Shown: piece after piece, positions 1 to 11,064 of the stretch
Layout: every line of letters begins with the position of its first letter
Numbering within the stretch: the stretch's first letter is position 1
Made by a program: the position numbers and the translations under genes
The notes under the pieces: generated by a model
Told to the model about the DNA's origin: nothing
Database searches by the model: none
The model's input: only the letters and a program-made list of their open reading frames with translations
Assembly: GCA_023101885.1 (NCBI GenBank)
Contig: JALPQD010000407.1
Span: 1,515,846-1,579,845, forward strand
Source of the DNA: Typhlomys cinereus
Lineage: Eukaryota; Chordata; Mammalia; Rodentia; Platacanthomyidae
DNA: 64,000 nucleotides
Direction: 5' to 3'

Positions 1-489
1 CCCTGTCATGGTTATTTATTATGAAGCCCTAGAAACCAGATTTAGAATTTTAAAGTACTGCAGGAAGATAAAGACATAAAATTATACCTAAAGTTAAAAA
101 TATAAAAATCCAGTATCATGGAATAATACTCAGGCAATGCTGCGGTAAACTTTGTTCTTTATGTAAATATTGAATATTAATTGGTTATGGGAAAGATAAG
201 AAAAAACAAAGAAATTAGAGATTAGCATCCTTTTAAACACAGGGATAATTACTTTTCAGTTTTGTGAAATAACCTGCCAGAATATCTATAAAAATAATTA
301 TCCTTCAATAGACTTAAGCTGTGTATATTTGCTTTATAATAAGTATTTATTTTTATCACCGAATCTCAACCATGCCATTATCTTTTAACTCAGAAAATTC
401 AGTTACTCCTGCTTCTAATTCTGTATTATTAAGTTATATAGTGAAGGAATATTATTGAAGACACTGAGAAACAGGTGGTGTATACTTGT
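1..489. other. AT-rich sequence, nothing recognised
   Basis: No open reading frame of note, no repeat family recognised and no RNA gene seen. The stretch is AT-rich and looks like ordinary intergenic DNA. Confidence 0.5.
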
Positions 490-875
490 TTATACTTAGT
501 TGGTTAATTGGTATTGTGGTTTGAGGTCTATGTGTTTGAAAACTTAGTTGAGCTGGTGACACCTTTTAGGAAGGTCATGAAGTCTTTAGGAGTTAGTCTT
601 GCTGAAGAAAGTATGTTACTGGGGGGGGTGGGACTTGAGTTTTTTTTTCTAGTTCCACTTCCTGTCCTTGCTCCTCTGCTTCCTGAGTGTGGATACAATG
701 TGAGCCACCAGGTCCCACTCTTGCAACCATTCTTACCCTGCTTACCACCATGCCTTCTACGCCACACTGGACTTTATCCCTTCTGGAAGTGTAAACCCAA
801 ATAAATCCTTTAGCTCTTAAATTGTTTGTGTAAGAGTATTTTATTACAGCAACAGAAGAGCAACTAAAAAGTTCA
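490..875 (+). repeat. URR1-like rodent interspersed repeat
   Basis: The text reads like the rodent URR1 type repeat (a non-autonomous DNA-transposon-like family). It has a stretch about a drink of 'tgcttcctgag', a 'caatgtgagccacc' segment, a 'ccaccatgccttc' segment and an end rich in 'aaataaatcc'. An open frame at 508-804 lies inside it and is not a gene. The family name is from memory and needs a library search. Older copy, no terminal duplications found. Confidence 0.45.
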
Positions 876-950
876 GAGAACCAAATTACAGTGATAAAAT
901 ACTTGTTTAGCCTGTTGGGTTAAACTAAGATGTAGAAGGAGAAACTGAAC

Positions 951-1147
951 ATTTTTTTATTTACACTCATACAAACTTAACAGGTATACCAGTCCCTCCC
1001 CTCCTCCAACCCCCCATTCCCCTGTGCCCCCTACCCCCTTCCCTCCCCATCCCCCAGTGCCTCCCCCTCCCATCTCTGGAGCCTCCTTTAATGAGCATGC
1101 CAAACTCTCCTCTGGGTCCTCCTCTCCGATGAGGTGCAAGGACCCAG
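951..1147 (-). mobile_element. 5'-truncated L1, 3' UTR end only
   Basis: This is the last 200 bases of the L1 3' UTR seen many times in this window: a T-run (the poly(A) on the other strand), 'actcatacaaacttaacagg', a C-rich tract, then 'gatgaggtgcaaggaccca'. A 14-base target-site duplication, aggagaaactgaac, sits at 937-950 and 1148-1161. The duplication proves insertion by target-primed reverse transcription. Confidence 0.85.
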
Positions 1148-1339
1148 AGGAGAAACTGAACTTTTATTTGTCGTCATCTTTTCCTTTTCACTTGAAACTT
1201 GAGAATTAGTTGAGGGGGATCTCAGTGTAATAGAAAAATGAATAGGTGTGAAGTAGAAGGAATGTTAATGATTAATCATCATTCTGTATCAACATGATGC
1301 AGCCATTAAAATTATGTAGGAACCTCAAAGCACTACTCT

Positions 1340-1560
1340 CATAGTTATAGGCACATGTGTTAACTTGAATGTTGAGGGTTTGAGGTCTGGGCACATTTGT
1401 AGAAAATTAGTGGTTAAGCCCAGAGCAAACCTGCAGGAGATTGTGTAGCTGATGGGGCTATGTAGGAACAACAACAACAACAGCAAACCCAAAGGCATGC
1501 CACCTTTCTGAAGATGGAAGTCAAAGTAAATCCTTTCTCCTTTAAATTATAGAGGAAGTG
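1340..1560 (+). repeat. URR1-like fragment, degraded
   Basis: It contains 'gttaacttgaatgttgagg' and 'agcccagagcaaacctgcag', which recur in reverse near 17.7 kb and 22.3 kb in clearer URR1-like copies. An A/C-rich 'aacaacaacaacaa' run is embedded at about 1469. Assignment is tentative. Confidence 0.3.
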
Positions 1561-1669
1561 GTAAAATTACTTCTTTTTGCATTTCACATAATCTTGCATA
1601 GGGAAATATTCTAAAATGGTACCAAATCCTTTCCAAACCAATAAAAATTTTTCAAGATTGTAGGATACA

Positions 1670-1795
1670 AACTTAGCATGCAGAAAAGGATTAATAAGGG
1701 GAAAGGAAGGCGGGATGGGATTGGGGATTATTATAAATTCATTATATTCATATACTGAACACTAAAAAATAAAGAAATGAATTGCCTTCCTGTAT
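1670..1795 (+). repeat. A-rich 3' end of an unclassified old repeat
   Basis: A G-rich stretch is followed by 'attataaattcattatattc' and 'atatactgaacac', ending in A-rich sequence. The end of the segment at 61810-61910 has the same arrangement with similar words, so the two are probably copies of one family. The family was not recognised. Confidence 0.3.
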
Positions 1796-1839
1796 CCTAA
1801 AAATGAACCTCTGGAAAGGCAAATTAAGAAAGCAATCCT

Positions 1840-2280
1840 ATCCATTGCAGGTTAAGATACTCCACTCAAGACAGGGCTGCTGCAGCCAGGAACACACTAC
1901 AATGAGAGGTGACCACACAGACTTGCACAATGGTTGACATGTCATCATGCTCCCACACACTCGGGAGGATCTCAGGAGAAATAATTTCAAACAGTAGGAT
2001 CCTTCAGGGTGTGGGGTTGGACATGTGTAGGGGAGTACCCATATTAGTGGTTGACCTGAGATAAGGCTTATTGGGTCTGCCACAGAAGCCTAAATCCCCA
2101 GTAGAGCAGACGATCCAGAGAGGAGCAGGTTGGATCCATGAAAGAAGGGGAAGAAGAAAGGGAAGGGAGGAGAGAAGGAGGAAAAGGAAGAAGGAAAGAG
2201 GGCGGTAAGGATACCCACTCACTGAGCTAGTATAACTAGGAAAAACTTAAAAAATTAATAAAAATACTAATAAAATGATA
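1840..2280 (+). mobile_element. Older L1 3' end with polypurine tract
   Basis: A long purine-only run of about 85 bases at 2118-2206 (GGGAAGGGAGG-type) is followed by 'ggatacccactcactgagc' and an A-rich end. The same order is seen in reverse at 2672-2862. A polypurine tract just before an A-rich end is typical of rodent L1 3' UTRs, but this end differs from the young L1 3' UTR elsewhere in the window, so it belongs to an older subfamily. Confidence 0.5.
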
Positions 2281-2489
2281 AAGAAATGGAAATAAAAATC
2301 CTATTTCAATAGTATAAAAATAATTATAAATAAATTTGTGGAGATGAAAGATCTGTTACATCAAAAACTATTATGGAAGAGATTTAAGATGTAAATATAT
2401 AGAATGATATTTTGCATTGGAAGAATTAATATTATTAATATATCCATACTACTTATGGTAATTGACAGATTCAGTGCAATTCCTAATAC

Positions 2490-2937
2490 AAGTCCAGATA
2501 TAATACTGTTGATGCTTGCCTTCTGCCTTGTTTGACAAAGAATTTCTTTGTTGTTTTCCTACTGCATTTTCAGGCTAGCTAGCCTGTAAGCTTCGAGGAA
2601 TTCTGTCTCTGCCTCCCATCTCTCCACAGGAGTTCTGAGATTATAGACAGTCACACCACACATCCAGGTTTTTTTTAGTCTTTTGAAATTTTATTTCTAT
2701 TTTTTTAACTTTTCCTGTTATAAAAGCTCAGTGAGTAGGTATCCTCGCCATCCCCCTTCCCCTCCCTTCCCTCCTCTGTTCCCTATTCCTCATTCTCTTC
2801 CCCTTCTTCCCTCCGCCCTCCCCTCTCTTATGTCCAACTAGTCATCCAATTTTTCTGTGAGTTCTGACGTTTCAAACTCAGGTCCTCATACTTGCATAGC
2901 AGGTGTTTTATCCACTGTGTTATCTTATCTTCAAACC
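2490..2937 (-). mobile_element. B4-like SINE, interrupted
   Basis: The left part (2490-2671) contains 'tctgtctctgcctcccatct' and 'gagattatagacag', as in B4/B1-type SINEs. The right part (2863-2937) has 'ctcaggtcctcatacttgc' and the tRNA-like head region reading 'ttatccactgtg'. An older L1 3' end lies between the two halves. Old and diverged; the exact family needs a library search. Confidence 0.45.
2672..2862 (-). mobile_element. Older L1 3' end inside a B4-like SINE
   Basis: T-rich start, then 'gctcagtgagtaggtatcct', then a pyrimidine-only run of about 80 bases. This is the reverse complement of the arrangement at 1840-2280. It splits the surrounding B4-like SINE, so it inserted after that SINE. 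Confidence 0.5.
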
Positions 2938-2944
2938 CTTCATT

Positions 2945-4030
2945 TTTTTGTTAAGTGACATGTGTTTAGCCTTCCATATTACTTACAGTATCATCATCTC
3001 ATGGAGATATAATTGAAATAACATATATAATTAAAATTTTGTAGTCATTCTTTCAAAAGTATTCAACTATAAACAGAATATCTGAAGTTCCCCTGCCTCC
3101 CCACCCCAAAGTCTAGGGTACACCAAAAAAGTAGGGGATACAAACAACCCAAGAACTAGATCAAGGAGAGGAACACCACCAAGCAGTATCCTATAGACAT
3201 AAACCAAGGGATGATGAATGTATTGCAACCAAGACTAAGTTTATAAAAATTCTATCTGTTCAGTACTAAACAATACTAATAAAACTTAGGATGATACAGA
3301 TAAGTCCTAAGGTAATTGAAAACATAGACAAAGAAGAAATCAATCACAGGAGATGAGATAGATAAGGCCAGCGGACCAGCAGAATGGGGGGCTATCACAG
3401 TCCCAGTGAGGTCTCTCCCACTGCCCAGTTCCTGAAATTTTATTTTAGACAGGAATGTAAATAGGAGCTGAGGTCAGGTTGCAAGATCAGATGAAGGATT
3501 TGTGATTAGTGGAAGAGAGACAACCAGTCTGTGACATCAGGAGGAATCAGCTTTGTGTAGAATTCCTCAGAGAATGTAAAATGCTTTGTCAAGGTGGCAT
3601 CCTCACCACCACTTTCCTCCAGGTGGCACCTACACAAGTCGATCTGCCCAAGATCTAAGTAAAATTGGGCCCAACACTATGGCACAATAAACAAGGAAGA
3701 ATTCATATGGTCCTGCCCACCACAGAGTGATCATTGGTAGTCAAAGATAGCCAGAGGAAGTAGTCCCTCATACAACAGTGCTACTTCCATTGAATTTTTT
3801 GTTTTTGCTGCTATGGGTACCCAGGTACATACAAGAATAGGCATCTTTTTGGGAATTCAGTGGGACATATACACAAGACCACTGAGTTAGGAAGAAAGCT
3901 TGTCAGGAAGAAGATTCTCAGTGAGAGGAGGAGGGTGAAGCAGGGTAATGGTGAGAAAGCAACAAGACTCTATTGGAATTTTAAATACATTAAAAATAAA
4001 ATAAATAGTAATCACATTAAAAAGCAAAAA
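2945..4030. other. Old unclassified sequence
   Basis: No gene or clear repeat recognised. The part at 3340-3700, with 'gggcccaacactatggcac' and 'aataaacaaggaag', could be an old LTR fragment, but no terminal TG...CA pair or partner LTR was identified. Confidence 0.35.
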
Positions 4031-4035
4031 TAATT

Positions 4036-4118
4036 TCTTTCAGTGCTGGGGATCAAGTTTATGGTCTTATATGCGTTAGGAAACTGCTCTACCACTGTGA
4101 TATATCCCCAGCTCTGAA
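4036..4118 (-). mobile_element. ID-like SINE
   Basis: Read in reverse it gives the ID/BC1-type head: a 'ctggggat' start, 'ctcagtggtagagc'-like A-box region (here 'ctctaccactgtgata' on the plus strand) and 'cccagcactg' at its end. About 80 bases, which is the usual ID length. Diverged copy. Confidence 0.6.
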
Positions 4119-4179
4119 AATCACTTTGATAATATGTTTAATTTAACCAAATGCATCCAAAATGCTATTATTGTGTCAT

Positions 4180-4900
4180 GTGATCAATATACAAATTATT
4201 TTTTTACTTCCAAAGTTTCACTTTTTAGATTGATATGATATTGTGTTTACAGAATGTAATACCATGTTTTGAAGTATATGTATATTATTTAAAGATTAAA
4301 TCTAGCTAATTAATACATGCATTTCCTCACATAGGTTTAATTTTTGTGGTGAGAACATGGTAAGATCCATTTTCTTAATCGCTTTCTAATGAACAATGTT
4401 ATCAGATATATACTTTAGCATATCGTATGGTGGATCTCTTGAGCTTGTAACTTCTATATGACTTTTGATCAATATCTGCTTACTGCCTGTCCTATACTAA
4501 CCCTTGGAAGCCATCATTTTTCACTACTTCTATGACATCATTTTTCTAAATGTTTTGAGAGAGGAAGGGAGAAGGCTGGGAGAGAGGGAGAGAGAAAGGG
4601 AGAGTAAGAGAGTGAGAGAGCAAGCCCACATGCCAGGTACATGTGTGGAGGTCATAGGACAACTAACTTTTGGAAGCTGGTTTTCTCCTTCCACTTTGTG
4701 GACTCTTGTGATTGAACTTGGGTTATCAGGCTTGATGGAAAGTGCGTTTACCTGCTGAGCCATTGTGCCACACTGAGATCATTTTTAAAAGATGTTGTGT
4801 ATGAATGAGGTCATATGATTTTTTTTCTATGCCTGGCTTATTTCAACCAATATAATGTCCTCAATGTATTCAAGAGTATCTTTCCTCTTTCTTACATGAT
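4180..4900 (-). mobile_element. Ancient L1 3' end (L1M-type), interrupted
   Basis: The words 'gattaaatctagctaatta', 'tttgtggtgagaacatgg', 'tggatctcttgagc' and 'tgcctggcttatttcaacca' follow the order of the old mammalian L1M 3' UTR on the minus strand. A SINE at 4553-4770 splits it. Heavily diverged and non-coding. Confidence 0.6.
4553..4770 (-). mobile_element. Older B2-like SINE with GA-rich tail
   Basis: In reverse, it starts 'tggctcagcaggtaaacgc' (A-box region) and has 'cccaagttcaatcac' (B-box region), then 'gacctccacacatgtacc' and a TC-rich run (GA-rich on the plus strand at 4557-4622). An imperfect duplication of the surrounding L1 ('atcattttt' at both edges) is visible. Confidence 0.55.
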
Positions 4901-5211
4901 CCTGTGAGCAATATGCCATACTTCCTTTATCGGTTCTTCCCCAAAAGAACCTACTGTGTGGATTTGGGTAGGAAGTAATAATTTTGTGGCAGATTTTTTT
5001 GTTTACCATGATAATTTTCTTTCTTATTGTTTCAGCTCTTTGTGAAGCTAGACAATCCCTTGGGCAGCCTGAGTAACCTGCATTAAGAGGTAAGGAGACA
5101 ATGCCCTTTGGTATCAGGCTTCTCATACCCAAGTAAGTGATAATGTGTGGCTATGCAAATGACAAAATCAAGATAAGATGTAGAATTTGGAGATAACGAT
5201 TTCCTTGCATT
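4901..5211. other. Nothing recognised
   Basis: Low-complexity T-rich patches only. An open frame on the minus strand at 4827-5132 crosses the ancient L1 edge and has no recognisable protein. Confidence 0.4.
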
Positions 5212-5367
5212 TTTTTTTTTTTTGTGGCAAAGGAACAGGATCTAACTCAGGCTAGCCTAGTACTCACTGTGTATCCCCAGTGGCCCAGAGTTCATGGCAG
5301 TCAATTCTCTTTCCTTAGCTTTCTAAGTACTGAGAGTACAGGCGTGTACCACCATGCCCAACTGATG
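5212..5367 (-). mobile_element. B1-like (7SL-derived) SINE
   Basis: A T-run is followed by 'actcaggctagcctagtact', 'cagtggcccagagttc' and 'gtacaggcgtgtaccaccat', which is the reverse complement of B1 from tail to head. Diverged by many substitutions. Confidence 0.65.
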
Positions 5368-5625
5368 TGGTAATTGTTATTGATATTCTAATGGGGATTG
5401 CACCTACTCTTTAGATGGGTCTTGGTAGTATAAACATTTGAAATATTTTTTCAAACATGAATGTGAAATATTGTCCCACTTATTAGTCTTTCTTAACATT
5501 TTCATGAATATTTTATAGTTTTCCACTTTTTGAGTAAGCTTATTCCTAAATTTTTGTAGCTATGTAAATTGTTCTCTCGATTTTTTTCATCATTTCACTG
5601 TTACTATATAGAGATAATTCTGATT

Positions 5626-5966
5626 TTTTTTTTTTTTGGTTTTCATGTGTGTGGAGGGCACATGTCTGTTTGCATGTATGTGAACACACGTGTGTTTATG
5701 TGTGTGGAGCCTGAGGCCGATATTAGAAATTGTCCAAGATCACTGTTCTATTTTCTTCTTATGGTCGCTAATAAAACTAAGAGTTTGTAGATACCTAATC
5801 TTGCTAGCCAGCTTGTCATGGGGGATCTCTAGTCTCTACTTTCCCAGATTGTAATTATAGGTGGATTATCATACCCATTTACATGGGATCTGGGTATCCG
5901 AACTCTGGCCTTTTTTGTTTGTGTGGCAAGCACTAACTGCTGAACCATCTCCCAGTCCATAGAAAG
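5626..5966 (-). mobile_element. B4-like SINE
   Basis: After a T-run come a 'tgtgtgtggagcctgaggcc' segment, a 'gctagccagcttgtcatggg' segment, 'gggatctgggtatccgaact' and the tRNA-like head in reverse ('caagcactaactgctgaacc'). The order fits the B4/B3-type rodent SINEs of about 300 bases. It lies inside the ancient L1 ORF2. Confidence 0.55.
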
Positions 5967-6058
5967 GTATGCTTTCTTTCCTGGCAGTACCAGGAATTAG
6001 ATCTAGGACCTTTTCCATGATAGGTAAGTGTTCTACTACTAAGCTATAGGCCAATGCT
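5967..6058 (-). mobile_element. ID-like tRNA-derived SINE fragment
   Basis: It contains 'ggcagtaccaggaattagat' and 'tgttctactactaagctata', an ID-type promoter in reverse. It abuts the B4-like copy. Confidence 0.4.
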
Positions 6059-6420
6059 CTGATTAATTTTAGTATTCTGTAACTGAATTTATATAAATTC
6101 TAACCATTAAGACATTATAAGGATTTCAATAGACATAATCATGCCATCTGTATGCAGAATAATATTTCTTCCTTTCTAATTTGAATGCTTTTTATTTCTT
6201 CCTCTTATGTAATTTCTCTCGCTATGACTGCTAGTGCTATACAAGATAGAAGTAATGAATTGGCCATCTTTGTCTTGCTATGGGTCTTTGAAAAAAAGCT
6301 TTCAGTATTTCTCCAGTGAGTCTGACATTAACTGCAGGCTTATCATATATGGCTTTTTTCAGTATATACATTGTTGAGCATTTTATATTCTTTCATGCTG
6401 TCCTAAATCTGTTCTATCTT

Positions 6421-9400
6421 ACACTTAAAATACATATTCGTTTAGAATGGCTGTATTTCACATACTAGATAGCCATATGTAGACGGTAACTATCATATTG
6501 GGCAGTGTAATTTCAACAAATTTAACATTTTAAGAATGACTTTTTTATGCTTCCATGAATTTCCTTGAGTTTTTTTTTTTGCACATATAACTTACATTGT
6601 CATTTCGTCTGTCTAAAAAACTTAAAGGACTTATTACAATGATTTATAAAGTCTGCTAATAGCAGAGCCCAAGAATTCTGCACTTCCTGCTGACTTTAAA
6701 ATTGCATAAAATTTGATTTTTCTGCATCTGGGTTATTTTTGATAGGTCACATATTTGAGGTGTTTTCAGATAAATTGCTGATTATTATTTATTTTTCCTT
6801 GAAAAGGGAACTCATTTTGCTTTCAGCTTCTAAACTCAATTTGTTGGTTTCTTCTTTCCTTCTAAATATGCCTTAAAACGTAATTTTAACTTTAAAGAAA
6901 TTTCAGCATTCATCCATGTCTTTTCAGGTAGTTTCTCAGGATCTAGGTAATTAATCCCTTTCCAATAAGCCTGAGGAATTCATATTGTGAAATAATTATT
7001 TTCTCCAAAGGTATTAAACCTCTATGTGTCTGTTTGCTAGTGGTTAGATTGAAATGCACTTAGCTTAAAATTGAAATAACAACAATAGCGTGAAGTCGTA
7101 ATAGAAGTACTTCACTGAAATAACATCTGGAAATCCATGAACGTTGTATTTGTGTTATATAATTTTGTTGACCACTGACCCAACATAAAATGCAAATTTC
7201 TTTTAAATATATTTAATGTATATACAATATACTCATAAATACATACTCAAATTATATACAGTATGTATTTACAAGTAAGTGCATAATGAAATATATAAAT
7301 AAAACCCGATACATTTTTTTACTCAAACCTCAGGAAATTTTTGATAATAGGAAGCATTTAGATGATGAAATGATTTAAATTAAGTAACTTGCTGAGAAGC
7401 AAAGCAACTCTTGAAAGTCATTACTTGTAGGAGTATTGATTGATTGTTGCAATGAGTGGCATTGACTTGGAAAGAAACTGTAGCAGTATTTTGGCCAGTC
7501 AGACAGAATATAACTTTGCTTTGCTATTAACTTCTATAAAAATGAAATAGGCTGTTACCCAAGGGAGTTAAAAACATATGATCCTCATACTAAGTGGCCT
7601 TGGTCGCCAACAACAGTTTTTGGTGTGTCTTAACCCTTCTCTGAGTTTGCATAAAATTTCGGGGTAATCTTGCTACCCACTGGATGTCACTGTTGCTGCA
7701 CCAAAAGTGTCAGGTGTTCAGGCGTTTTTTTAGTTCCCCAATAGGCACATAAGGAAGCTTCAATTAAGAATATCAGTGATAATGCTGTGAAATGGAATAG
7801 AGAAGACCAGTACTTAGGTTTTCAGGTTGATAATTAAAATGTTAGGTTGCATCATTCTTGATTTTCCCCACAATGACAGTCAATAAAACACTTTTATAAG
7901 ACCAAAGCCTCTTGTGGAGTGACCCAGAGCTGTCTCTGATATCACAGTGGTGTTTTCATCATTTTGAAGCAGGACAGATGTTTTTTTTACATCTGTTCGT
8001 TCTCATCCCAATGAGAGTTGAAAGGAGTCTTGCTTGATTGATTTGCCTTAGATAAGGAATATGGAAATTATATTTTTTTAACCTTGGTATAACCAAGCTA
8101 CTAAATAACAAGTAAAAGGGAAAAATCTGTTTGATGGTTTGTTTGTAAAAGTTTTCCAATCCAGTGATGTAGAATGCATCTATATTAGAGCTGTCACATC
8201 TCAAGAATTAAGAATACATTTTTTGTTGTTTTCGTTTTCCCATGTGTTTATATGTGGCTGCTTGATTTGCTGTCATTTATTTCTCTATAATAGACATTTT
8301 GAAGCACTGAATTAAAAAAAAGTATTATGGTCCTTGAAGTCTATTTACACTTTAGTTCAAAAATTTGTGTCATGTTGGCATAGGAGAGAATTTGTATTGG
8401 AAGTTTCAGAACTGGAAATTAATTCATTTATCCTTAAGATGATCATACCTGTCTAGGGTTAGATTTACACAATTTTCTAATACATGTTACTTCTAAGTGA
8501 TTTAGAGAAAGCATTATCTTTGCCACTAAATTCCTCGTATGTTACTATTTTATTCCTTGTAGCATCCTCAGGGTTCAGCCTGGCCTTAGTCCTACAGTAG
8601 GTATTCAGTAATGTTGGCTGCATGGGATTTAACAGCTTGATAAGTGAGGGATTAAGGTGGACTAGTAGGTGTATCATTTTTTAAAGAGAGCTTGTGAACT
8701 ATGTGAAAAGAAAGCATTTTGAAAACAAACAGTAGAAGAATTCTTTTATGGTACTGCCAATCATAAAAGTACCTTGGTACTTCCTTTATTACTTTGTGGG
8801 ACTTCCCTGAGTGTGAGATTACAACATGTTTAATACAAGGAGAAAGAATATATTGAGAGGCTACTCTAGATTGAAACATCTAGTTCATCCATGGAAAATG
8901 CTTAAAACGTTGTCTTTGTTTATCTGACCTTTTAAAATTTGTCATCTTTGCTTCACTAATTGAAATTGCAAGAGGGGAAACAGCCTTCTAAAGATGTCGC
9001 TTCTCAAAAATAAATCTTTAGACATCAGCATTGGCATTACTTGGGGCTTGTTAGAAATCAAGAATCTTGGACCTCTCCTTACATCTACTGAATCTAAATC
9101 TTCATTGTTCCGAGGTTCCAGCAGTACTGACTTAGGATATGTGTTACACTAAGAATATGTTAAGAAAGTCTGGAGGATTTTAAATTGAAGGAAATGTGTC
9201 TACTGTTAGAATAGTGGACCCTTACAGTATTGTTTATTAGAGAATGATTAAAGAAGGGAAACAGAAGAAATGTTGTGAGTGAAATTTACACAAAGCAGTG
9301 TTTGGTAAAAGTTTGCTAGCACATTGAGGGAACCATTATGAATTAACCAGAAAATAGAAAAAGTGAACAAATTCAGACTGATCCTGGCCCTTTCCAAGTG

Positions 9401-10455
9401 GCTTTATTTCCACAAATGGCCACTCTGTTAATTCTCCATGATCAAATGAGCTTTGTGTGTTCTCTTTTTTCTCTCCCCACCATACCTCTTAGAGTAACAA
9501 CAGCTAGAATTTTGCTTCAGTGCCAGTTGCTTATTTGTGAAGAGGTTACTCATTTTGTTTGATAATATTTTATGTCTTACTTTGTGGCCTCCCACAGATT
9601 ACTTCCATAATGAGAGGACTAAGGACCTATGGATTCTGCAGAACCTTCACTCAACAAGATGCCAATGAATAGTGATACACAGATGGGCTGGGGATGAGCT
9701 TAATTCATTATTGCACACACACACTACAGATCTGTTTATTATTAATGACATATCAGACATTTCACTTAGCTCTGTAACTGACTAAAATAACCCCACCATA
9801 AGGGAGACAGGAATGGGAAGATAATAAATATTTATCACCAAATCCTTTACTTTCCTAGCAACTGCAAATGGAGGAGAAAATGAGTGTATACTTTTTTTGA
9901 GGACCAGTGCCAGGAAAAACAAAAGCTTTTAAAAAAATCTCATTAATCAGGCAGATTGATTGCTGTGGATTCTAGAAACCTCAATATGGATATAATGATT
10001 GAGCACGTTTTAGATACTCTTTCAGACCTGCAATCTTGGCCAGATGCCACTTGCAAAAATGACTATCATCTATCAGGAATATTAAATAATACAATCTGAT
10101 AGCTCTTCATAGCAGAGTATTATTTTTTTTTGTTTTCCTAGGTAAATACATGGTACATCAACAAATCCATAGGAGTTATTTTTCACATAGCAAGTTGTAT
10201 TCATTTCATGGAAATTACTAACACATTAGAACCATGTTCTAAATTTTCAAGTAAATGGAGGTGTATGGTACAGAATATTGGCTTTTTTTTCTAGCACAAT
10301 ATGATATTCTTGAAGGAGTCATAGGCCTTCAAATTGCCAGAAAAATGACTTAGCCTCTTCAGGGATAGATAGCATTATCCTTCATTTGCGCATTTCTTTG
10401 CCATTATTTAATACTAAAGATGAAAGGAGCTACTACGGAGTTCTAGACTTATCAC
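6421..10455. other. Repeat-poor AT-rich sequence
   Basis: Four kilobases with few recognisable repeats and no supported gene. A short segment at about 8565-8640 with 'tacagtaggtattcagtaat' resembles the 3' end of MIR or L2. The open frames here are 60-80 codons with no recognisable domain. The part at 9880-10130 is a candidate conserved non-coding element only by appearance. Confidence 0.4.
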
Positions 10456-10580
10456 TGTAACTGATCATCAGTGTGGCTTTGTACAAGTTATTCTGTTCCT
10501 CTGGACCTGTTTCCTCATTTGTTAAATGATAGGATTGAAAATTGGACTCTTGAAGCCCTATCTTCTGGTAGAATTTTTAC
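10456..10580 (+). mobile_element. MIR SINE core
   Basis: The run 'gtacaagttattctgttcct' followed by 'gtttcctcatttgttaaatg' is the MIR core ('caagttacttaacctct...cctcatctgtaaaatg'). Ancient mammalian tRNA-derived SINE; non-coding. Confidence 0.65.
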
Positions 10581-10773
10581 TTCAAAAATGCTATTGCTGG
10601 TCTTGTTTTTTTTTTATGATTTGGGCACTCATATGGCCTCATCAAAGCTGTTGCAAATCATATTACTCAATGGTTTATTCCCTTTTATCTTTTGAAGTAA
10701 GCTGATCTATATTTCATATTCATTTTATGTGATTTGATGTTCACTGGCAAGTCACAAACTAACCATGATTTTT

Positions 10774-11049
10774 AAAATTTTTTTATTATTTATTCAATTT
10801 TGCATATGTGCGTGTGTGTGTATGTATGTGTGTGTAGAACCACGGGTGAATTCGAGAACCACCATGGACCGCCTCTACCTCCTCCTTATTTACTCTGCCC
10901 TAGAATTCACAGGCTCCGCCCTATCAGGACCAGAAATGCAGGCCGCCCCCGCTTCTGCCCTGCGTCTATAGGTAGAGTCTAGGATCCGAACTCAGGACCT
11001 TTCGCCTGCAAGGCAGAGGCTTAATCCATGAGCCACCTCTCCAGCCCCC
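10774..11049 (-). mobile_element. B2-like long SINE, copy 1
   Basis: Read in reverse it begins 'ggctggagaggtggctc' with an A box, a B box ('gagttcggatcc'), a GC-rich body, a TG-repeat and an A-rich tail. Length is about 276 bases. A perfect 15-base duplication, ctaaccatgattttt, lies at 10759-10773 and 11050-11064. The head derives from a tRNA and would be transcribed by RNA polymerase III; mobilisation depends on L1. Confidence 0.85.
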
Positions 11050-11064
11050 CTAACCATGATTTTT

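Larger units (their letters stand above)
5370..6420 (-). mobile_element. Ancient L1 ORF2 fragment (L1M-type), interrupted
   Basis: The order 'ttttatagttttcc', 'aagcttattcctaaa', 'catctgtatgcagaataa', 'cttttatttcttcctc', 'aagctttcagta' and 'catatatggctttttt' matches the reverse-transcriptase part of an old mammalian L1 ORF2 read on the minus strand. All frames are broken. SINEs at 5626-6058 are inserted into it. Confidence 0.6.

Noticed and set aside
508..804. 98-codon open frame as a gene
   Set aside because: It lies wholly inside a URR1-like interspersed repeat and has no recognisable domain.
3340..3700. Possible endogenous retrovirus LTR
   Set aside because: No paired LTR, primer-binding site, polypurine tract or gag/pol homology was seen, so it is left unclassified.
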